A stretch of DNA of 64,000 bases, taken from NCBI RefSeq assembly GCF_963924675.1, contig NC_089221.1:88098296-88162295 (forward strand). The letters are read 5' to 3'. The notes below the pieces were generated by a model. It worked only from the letters and a program-made list of their open reading frames with translations. It made no database searches and was not told the origin of the DNA. Numbering within the stretch: the stretch's first letter is position 1; every line of letters begins with the position of its first letter. This DNA is from Phocoena phocoena (Eukaryota > Chordata > Mammalia > Artiodactyla > Phocoenidae). This document shows, piece by piece, positions 57,451 to 64,000 of the stretch. Both the position numbers and the translations under genes were made by a program.

Positions 57451-58548
57451 TTCTTGGCAATAATGACATTTGGATAGAACACTCTCTAAAGAACTCCCTC
57501 ATAATTTGTCTCTCCCACAATATACTTCATGACAGAATGCTAACTTTAAATTAAACAAAGACAAGAGTACATCTGTTTAAGTTCGCTTCACTACACAAAG
57601 TATTAAGTAATATGCACAACCCAAAGAATATTTCTATTTTCTCTAAAGGAAAATATGGTCTCAAATAGAGCTGTTTAAAGGTCATTCATGACACCTCTGG
57701 AAGGAGCCCTCCTGCAGCCATCCTGGTGCTAGGAGTGAAATTACTGAAAGAAAACAGAATTGTACCACACTGCAAAGATAAATATTGAAATATATATTGA
57801 TGCCTCCGGAAGAGCAATTATCCTTTAGGGAGTTTATTTGCTTTTAAAAAAATACTTCTTTCTGAAGGTTTTCCCCCCAAATCTGAGAACGTGAATATAC
57901 TTTGAAACAAGGATTGTGCATATATATTGCTTTGCTTAACATGTGTCCTGAAATTGACTAAAGGAACAGGCTTGCTGTGAGGATAATATATTCATATCGG
58001 ATCCTATATCAAACGTGTTACTGTAAAAACATGTTGGTATGCTAAGAGTATTAGGGTAGTTATATAAAACTAGATACTCTATTTTCTCAAATGCTCTAGT
58101 ACTGAAGGTGCAAGTATCTTGTGCTGAAAGTTTATTTCTAAAAGGTTGCTTTTACATTGAAAAGCTAAAGAATGAATTACTTTTAACTTCCAATTTTACA
58201 TAATGCTTACCAGCCAATATATGAAGATTTTCAATTTTTACTTAAAATATAGTCATTGGCTATGCTATTAAAGACAAAGGGCCAACTAAAGCTTTTCAAA
58301 TAATGTAAAGCGGAGAGGGGCAGTGAGAAGAAAGGATGATCTGATTCCTTAAACAAGGTAACTAGGTAACTGATGGAATTCCCTCTTCTGTTTAGGTAAT
58401 GTGCATTACAATATTGCATTTATAAGCAAAATATGACCAAAGTATATTTCTTATATATATTTGGTCTTCTCCATGGTGCGTGGCTTACACCTCTCCAAAC
58501 CCTTAGAATTTACTCAGTGTTGAGAGTGATAAAAGGTGTCCTTTGCTA
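57451..58548. other. Single-copy AT-rich sequence
   Basis: No element recognised in 1.1 kb. Confidence 0.4.
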
Positions 58549-59190
58549 TGTTAATGAGATAGTTTTGGAAAGCCCCTAAGGATGGGGGCTAGTTGCCAGT
58601 GTAGGCAACCCTGTGATTAGAAGGCTGGAACTCTCAGTCCCACCCCCTGACTTCTGGAGAGGGGGTGAAGATTCTGAGTTCAATCACCAGAAGCCGATGA
58701 TTTAAACAATTATGCCTACATAATGAAGCCTCCATAAAACCCCAAAGGATGGGGTTCAGGTATCTTCTGGGTTGGTGACACGTGGAGATTTGGAGGAGAG
58801 TGGCCTGCTTAGAGAAGCATGGATGCTCCGGGCCCTTTCCCCATACCTGCGCTATGCATCTCTCCCATCTGGCTGTTCCTGAGTTATATCCTCTTATAAC
58901 AAACCAGTGATCGAGTAAGTCAAATGTTTCTCCGAGTTCTGTGACCTGCTCTAGCACACTAATCAAACCCAAGGAGGGGGTCAAAGAAAAATCCTCTGAT
59001 TTATAGCCAGGCAGTCAGAAGTACATGTGGCCGGAGATGGGGCGGCCCGGTGCCAGTCTTGTGGAACCGAGCCCTTTACTTGTGGAATCTGATGCTGTCC
59101 CTGAGTAGTGTCAGCACTGAGTTGAACTGCAGGATGCCCAGCTAGTCTCTGAGAATTGTTTGTTGGTTTGGCAAACCACCCACCTCCACA
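58549..59190 (+). mobile_element. ERVL-class LTR
   Basis: An ancient LTR of about 640 bp: starts TG, carries 'CCTACATAATGAAGCCTCCA' with TATA-like CATAAAAC, 'CCATCTGGCTGTTCCTGAGT', 'GTTCTGTGACCTGCTCTAGC', 'GATTTATAGCCAGGCAGTCA' and 'GTCTTGTGGAACCGAGCCCT', and ends in CACA. The following 15 bases resemble a tRNA-Leu primer site, as used by ERVL. The poly(A) signal position (TATAACAAACC) is mutated. The usual order is kept throughout, but subfamily is not assigned. The minus-strand frame at 58981-59487 crosses it and is not a gene. Confidence 0.7.
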
Positions 59191-59202
59191 CGTTAGAAGT
59201 GG
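59188..59202 (+). other. tRNA-Leu-type primer-binding-site remnant
   Basis: ACACGTTAGAAGTGG keeps 10 of 15 bases of the ERVL primer site, including the run AGAAGTGG. It lies directly after the LTR end, so a little internal proviral sequence may follow; I recognise no retroviral gene in it. Confidence 0.5.
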
Positions 59203-59393
59203 ATCCAGGAACCCAACCATAAAGAGCAGGTGAATTTGGCTCTTTGTGTAAAAAGATACGTGAAGGTACCCTGATCCAACAGTCACCCCTTTAATAGTTC
59301 CCACCTGCCTTTCTTCCCACTCAGCTACTTGAGCCATCTCCCACCTACTGTTATGAAGGGGGCTCACCTTTTGGCCACAAATGTAAATCAAGC

Positions 59394-59601
59394 TTTTTTT
59401 TTTTTTTTTGCGGTACACAGGCCTCTCACTGTTGTGGCCTCTCCCGTTGCGGAGCACAGGCTCCGGACGCGCAGGCTCAGTGGCCATGGCTCACGGGCCC
59501 AGCTGCTCCGCGGCATGTGGAATCTTCCCGGACTGGGGCACGAACCCGTGTCCCCTGCATCGGCAGGCGGACTCTCAACCACTGCGCCACCAGGGAAGCC
59601 C
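59394..59601 (-). mobile_element. CHR-2 SINE, short poly(A) form
   Basis: Complete minus-strand element from a 16-T run and GCGGTACACAGGCC to the head complement CCACCAGGGAAGCCC. T-rich sequence flanks both sides, so no clear target-site duplication can be resolved. Confidence 0.95.
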
Positions 59602-60265
59602 TATTTTTTTTTTTATACATTCTAGTTTCACGTATGCTACGACCTAGATGGGTGACGTGGGTGTCTGGCTTAATGCTCTTTAATATCAGAATTTTCTTCT
59701 GTCAAAACAAGAGTTGGCTTAGATTGGGCTCCTCTCTTTGTCCCAGTCCCAAACACCCCCATGTAACACTGCAGGGACAGACCTCATCCACTGTAACAGC
59801 TGTTGCTTAGACAAGGCCTGGGGTGAGGCACCCTGAGGTCAGAATCCTAAAGGTGAGGCACTAAAGGGATCCCTGCAGGTCAAGCTCTAGGGATCCTTCC
59901 ACTTCTGTGTGGAAGTGCTACCTCTACATCAGGTTTCTAAAGACTGCTCTTTTTTTCAACCAACAGGGAATAACTGCTTTAAACACTGATGAGGATTTAA
60001 CTGTGAATTAACTACTCCTATGAAGAACAGGTGAAGCATTAGATAGCAGACATGCTGTATAAGGGATATAATTCCTTTTCACGCCTCGGGGTTCCCAAGA
60101 CTCTGCCTTTTCAGGCCAGATAACCAAACTAAGCATACCTGGGGCCACCTCATTGCCCTAGAAAACTGCAACGTGCCTTACCTTTCCTGCTAAAATGCCT
60201 TCTCCGTGTTACTATTCAAAGGCATGAATTTGGTCTTTAGAGGGTCATTAATAAGAAATAGCCAT
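59602..60265. other. Single-copy sequence
   Basis: About 660 bp without recognised repeats or genes. Confidence 0.4.
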
Positions 60266-60280
60266 AAAATACAATTTATA

Positions 60281-60625
60281 GGGCTTCCCCGGTGGCACAG
60301 TGGTTAAGAATCCACCTGCCAATGCAGGGGACATGGGTTCGAGCCTTGGCCCAGGAAGATCCCACATGCCGCGGAGCAACTAAGCCCGTGCACCACAACT
60401 ACTGAGCCTGCGCTCTAGAGCCCGTGAGCCACAACTGCTGAGTCTGCGTGCCACAACTACTGAAGCCTGTGTGCCTAGAGCCCGTGTTCTGCAACAAGAG
60501 AAGCCACTGCAGTGAGAAGCACCATGACAAAGAGTAGCCCGTGCTCGCCGCGACTAGAGACAACCCGCGCGCAGCAACGAAAACCCAACACAGCCAAAAA
60601 AAAGAATAAACAAAATAAATTTTTA
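60281..60625 (+). mobile_element. CHR SINE, full-length long form
   Basis: Complete from GGGCTTCCCCGGTGGCACAG through 'CCACAACTACTGAGCCTGCG' units and 'GACTAGAGACAACCCGCGCG' to an A-rich tail. AAAATACAATTTA (60266-60278) and AAAATACGATTTA (60626-60638) are a target-site duplication with one difference. Confidence 0.96.
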
Positions 60626-60638
60626 AAAATACGATTTA

Positions 60639-62479
60639 CAAAACTCAAAGTAAACTCTGCTATCCTACCTGGTCCCATTCATATTAAGAACCACGTGACG
60701 AACACCTGTTGGTCATGAGAAAATGACAACTATATAAACAATCAGGTTTCTGTTTTCTCATAACCACAAGGACAGTAAAAGCCAAATTTAATGCTTACAT
60801 AGATATCCTGGATTCTTCTACTAAATTCTCCCTAAAATATTCTCACTTAAATTTCTGACCTCTTTTAATAATCTTTATTTCAACTGACTTTTTAAAAAGA
60901 TGTATCTTTTTCATCTATGGCTTCAAAACATACTTGGAGATAAGTGAAGATATATATATATTCCAAGACCTCAGCCAGTCCTCTCTCCTGAGGGCCAGAA
61001 AAGTGGCAAAGCGCGACACATGGATCTCAAGGCAGCGTGGACCACACAGCCTCCTTCCCACCCAGGTCGGTGCATCCTGCCACCGGGGCACCTGTGGCCT
61101 GGCCACTGGTGAGAGAAGGCTTCCCCACATCAGGAAACAGTCATGTGGATTCACTGCTGAATTTCCTTAACCACACAGGAGCTCCAGACCTACCTCTACT
61201 CAGCTAGGAGTTCTCTTAGAGCTCAGCAATGTTGTTTTTTGATCTCTTGACACAATAAATGATGTAGTAATTCATTACTGACAGGGCAAAAAATTTTGCC
61301 ACAATGTTGACAAGCTCTAATAAATTATGGATAATTTACCAAATTACTACCAAGGGAAAAGAAGCCCGCCTTTTTAGATTTTCATGTATCATTCTAACTC
61401 TTTCCTCCCACCCTTTCTGTCTCTCTCACTTGTCCTTCTCTCCCCGTCCCTCCCCCCTCCCCCCTCCCCCCTCCCTCTCCATCTCTCTGTTTCTGTTTCT
61501 CTCTGTCTCCCTCACACAGACACATATTTCCATAATAGATTTTGGCTTGAAATCAAAATTGGAATACAGCGCAATTGGTATACTCTACCCTGTCCCATGG
61601 CTAATAAAACACTGGAATTAGACTTAAAAGTAATGAATGGATTCTATAGGAAGTAAATGATCATGAATATGTCAAAACAAAACAAAACAAAAAAAACCAC
61701 CATTGCCAACTCCGTAGTAGACTCACCAGACCACAGTAACAACCTTTGCTGAGTACACACTGTGTGGAAGACTGACTCCTCCATCAAGAAATTCTTAATC
61801 TAGTACCAGAAATAAAAAAAGAAGAGCTCCCCTTTACTTTTTATGTTTTGGTTTGGCAAAAATATACTGGTATACGGCCTTATAAAGCTGAATTATTCTT
61901 AGCATCCAGATAACTTCTTGTGGTAATAATGGGAAATTATACTCATAATGTAATATTTACATTGGAAGAACTAGCATTAAATTACTGGGCTGACTGTTTG
62001 TGTTGTAAAATGTGAGGGGAAAGGCCTCATTTTCAGTGGATTCACAAACCAACATGAAAGTCAGTGGGATATGAAAATAATCACCCTCTGGCTCTACAAC
62101 CATACAATGATGTCATGAGATGGATGCAAATGTTTTCTTAAAGATGAACCCAACTCTTTGTGAAAAAAAACAGATTCCAACTTCTTTAGAGAATCAGGGC
62201 TTAATGAACAATTCACCCCCTTTGATGATAAAATCTTTTAAAGACAGATCACTCTTATTTTCTATTTTTGAACAGTTCCACACTAACACCTCATCCCCAG
62301 CTCTCTATCTGAAGTTAAGCCTGACTTCTTCCAAACACCAGCCTCCCCCGTCCAGCCTTAAAAGGTGGATGTCACCCTCTGCTCCTTCTGTGCCCCTCTT
62401 GTGGCCAGATGCCTTCTCTTCCAAGTCTTGGGACACGTACTTTCTTCTCCTTGCCCAGAGTCTACTTGTATCCAAACCC
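60639..62479. other. Single-copy sequence with a pyrimidine tract
   Basis: No mobile element recognised in 1.8 kb. The pyrimidine tract at 61392-61516 is listed separately. Frames at 60934-61170 and 61304-61656 are low-complexity or featureless. Confidence 0.4.
61392..61516 (+). repeat. Polypyrimidine tract with (CCCCCCT)n core
   Basis: About 125 bp almost wholly C and T, with three CCCCCCT units at 61452-61473 and CT-rich flanks. It could form an H-DNA triplex, an i-motif, or a G-quadruplex on the minus strand. The plus-strand frames over it encode only Ser/Pro/Leu low complexity. Confidence 0.9.
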
Positions 62480-62783
62480 ACACCCTCTTTCTTACATTAT
62501 TGTGGCCGCCTCCTAACTAGGCTTTTTACGTCTAACCTCTCCCTACAAGATGACTCTTCCTAAAGCACCATTCTCAAAACACCACAGTCCTTGGGCTTCC
62601 CTGGTGGCGCAGTGGTTGAGAGTCCGCCTGCCGATGCAGGGGACACGGGTTCGTGCCCCGGTCTGGGAAGATCCCACATGACGCGGAGCGGCTGGGCCCG
62701 TGAGCCATGGCCGCTGAGCCTGCGCGTCCGGAGCCTGTCCTCCGCAGCGGGAGAGGCCACAACAGTGAGAGGCCCGCGTAACG

Positions 62784-62816
<33 letters not shown>

Positions 62817-62870
62817 ACCACAGTCCTGCTCAAAAGTCATCACAACTTCCAACTACATTCCTGGTGCAAA
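62480..62870 (+). mobile_element. L2 internal 3' region, split by a CHR-2 SINE
   Basis: 'ATTATTGTGGCCGCCTCCTA' ACTAGGC, then 'GATGACTCTTCCTAAAGCAC' before the SINE, and GCTCAAAAGTCATCACAACT after it, correspond to the L2 segment about 400 bp before its 3' end. Confidence 0.65.
62592..62816 (+). mobile_element. CHR-2 SINE, short form, GTAACGCATA subfamily
   Basis: Complete element ending GTAACGCATA and about 28 A. ACCACAGTCCT is duplicated exactly at 62581-62591 and 62817-62827. Together with the 6684 copy it forms a subset with CCTGTCCTCCGC. Confidence 0.97.
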
Positions 62871-63159
62871 CAATTGCTCAGGTTGTTGTTGGAGGACTTC
62901 CTCAATGAGTTGCTGCTGACATCCACGATGCCCCCAGCCAGGGCCTCTCAACTACTGTGCTCCAAAAGGGTTACATGTAGGAGTGGGGTTGGGGCAGGGG
63001 CTGGGAGGCCTGTCCTGGGCTGGAGAGGGATACTCTGCAGGACCTGCTGCTTCCTAGACTTGAGCTGGATCTCTTTGCCCAAGTGGCCTGTCTAAATTAT
63101 TTCCTGGAAGATGCTCCAGGCAAAGTAGCCTGACAAATTACTGTTAAAGGCAGACCTTC

Positions 63160-63465
63160 TTGTCTCTCTCTGTCTTGGCTCTTAACCTTACCACCCCCCA
63201 TTCTGCATTTCAAAGTCCTAACACTTTACACCCACCTCCGCTAAGAAACCCTCCCTGACCTCCCCCATCACATGACTTCTTCCCCTTCCTTTAAAGCCTA
63301 ACAGCATGTGCTATATATTTGATGGTATTTGTGATATTAGTCCTGCTATTAACAAATGATGGTCTACTTGCCCTTTTCCCATTATTAGGACACCGACTGC
63401 ACTGTTGTCCCAAAAGCACCTAACTCATACTGTAGGGACCCAGTGAATGTCTGTCAAATGTCATG
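63160..63465 (+). mobile_element. L2 3' end
   Basis: 'CTAAGAAACCCTCCCTGACC' TCCC, 'GGTCTACTTGCCCTTTTCCC', 'ACTGCACTGTTGTCCC' and 'AGGGACCCAGTGAATGTCTG' TCAAATG run in L2 order to the terminus. It probably belongs to the same L2 as 62480-62870, with about 290 bp of unplaced sequence between. Confidence 0.65.
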
Positions 63466-63508
63466 CTGCTGAAGAAAAGATGGTTAAAACCACAGTTAGG
63501 ATACTCTT

Positions 63509-63722
63509 TTTTTTTTTTTTTTCCTTTTCTCTTTTTGCGGCCTCTCACTGTTGCGGCCCCTCCCGTTGCGGAGCACAGGCTCCGGACTCGCAGGCTCAGC
63601 GGCCATGGCTCACGGGCCCAGCCGCTCCGTGGCACGTGGGATCCTCCCGGACCGGGGAACGAACCCGTGTCCCCTGCATCGGCAGGCGGACTCTCAACCA
63701 CTGCGCCACCAGGGAAGCCCAC
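63509..63722 (-). mobile_element. CHR-2 SINE, short form with a 7-bp end deletion
   Basis: Minus-strand copy with head complement CCACCAGGGAAGCCC and T-rich tail. The terminal CGCGTAC block before the tail is missing. TTAGGATACTCTT is duplicated exactly at 63496-63508 and 63723-63735. Confidence 0.97.
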
Positions 63723-63735
63723 TTAGGATACTCTT

Positions 63736-64000
63736 ATTTGCTTTGATGAGTTTTCTGATCTGATACTCTTCATCAGACAACAGTTCAATTAAGTCTCCTA
63801 ACAGTTCCAGAAGCAATGATCCCAGCAGGTAGGGCCTTTCGTCCTGATCCTTATCCCCTTCTGGTTTTCCTGAGGGTTCTTTTTCAGGTTTAGGATTATT
63901 AATGTGCTAAGGATACACAATAATAAATGTCTAGAGTTAATTTACTATCACTCTCTGACCTATGAAATCTTCAGCTGGAGGGCTGCCATAAATGTTGACC
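63736..64000. other. Single-copy right edge
   Basis: Nothing recognised in the last 265 bp. Confidence 0.4.

Noticed and set aside
58981..59487. 168-codon open frame (minus)
   Set aside because: It runs through the ERVL-type LTR and into a CHR-2 SINE in antisense, so it is a repeat shadow.
62120..62563. 147-codon open frame (plus)
   Set aside because: Its second half lies in L2-derived CT-rich sequence and the product is Ser/Pro/Leu-rich low complexity.

Overview
This window looks like nuclear DNA of a cetacean (whale or dolphin), from a gene-free intergenic or deep intronic region. The main evidence is 15 to 16 copies of one tRNA-derived SINE. Its head reads 'GGGCTTCCCTGGTGGCGCAG', and its tail is either (AATA)n or pure poly(A). 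This is the CHR family known from cetaceans, hippos and ruminants, and its short poly(A) form is the abundant cetacean type. I saw no ruminant BovB or Bov-tA sequence. Ancient mammal-wide MIR, L2, L1M, MaLR and ERVL remnants fill in the background. Base composition is AT-rich with few CpGs.

I support no protein-coding gene. Open frames stay below about 170 codons, match no family I recognise, and often run through identified repeats. The only recognisable coding material is the C-terminal end of a LINE-1 ORF2 at 22131-22850.

Layout. 1-95: CpG-dense left edge, possibly a CpG-island shore. 1.5-9.4 kb: four CHR SINEs among MIR and L2 fossils. 10.3-10.8 kb: a (CA)n tract and a solo LTR with TATA and poly(A) signals. 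14.07-14.18 kb: a strong isolated hairpin, the best candidate here for something undescribed. 15.8-18.1 kb: L2 split by a SINE, then an old L1 3' end and a MIR. 19.6-23.2 kb: the youngest mobile cluster, with four CHR SINEs and a 5'-truncated L1 carrying one of them inside it. 23-35 kb: mostly single-copy sequence, including a CpG-rich repeat-free patch at 32.4-32.7 kb. 36.9-38.1 kb: a run of minus-strand L2 and MIR. 38.8-38.95 kb: two G-run clusters. 40-48 kb: mostly single-copy. 48.5-49.9 kb: two SINEs next to MIR and hAT-type fossils. 51.46 and 52.66 kb: two copies of a segment of about 100 bp matching no repeat I recognise. 58.5-59.2 kb: an ERVL-type LTR with a tRNA-Leu-like primer site. 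59.4-63.7 kb: four more CHR SINEs, two facing each other 700 bp apart.

There is no gene circuit to describe. What the window offers is retrotransposition history (target-site duplications, nesting, SINE subfamily structure) and a few non-coding segments worth testing for regulatory or small-RNA function. Family names come from recognising consensus features by eye. Borders of the ancient repeats are approximate.
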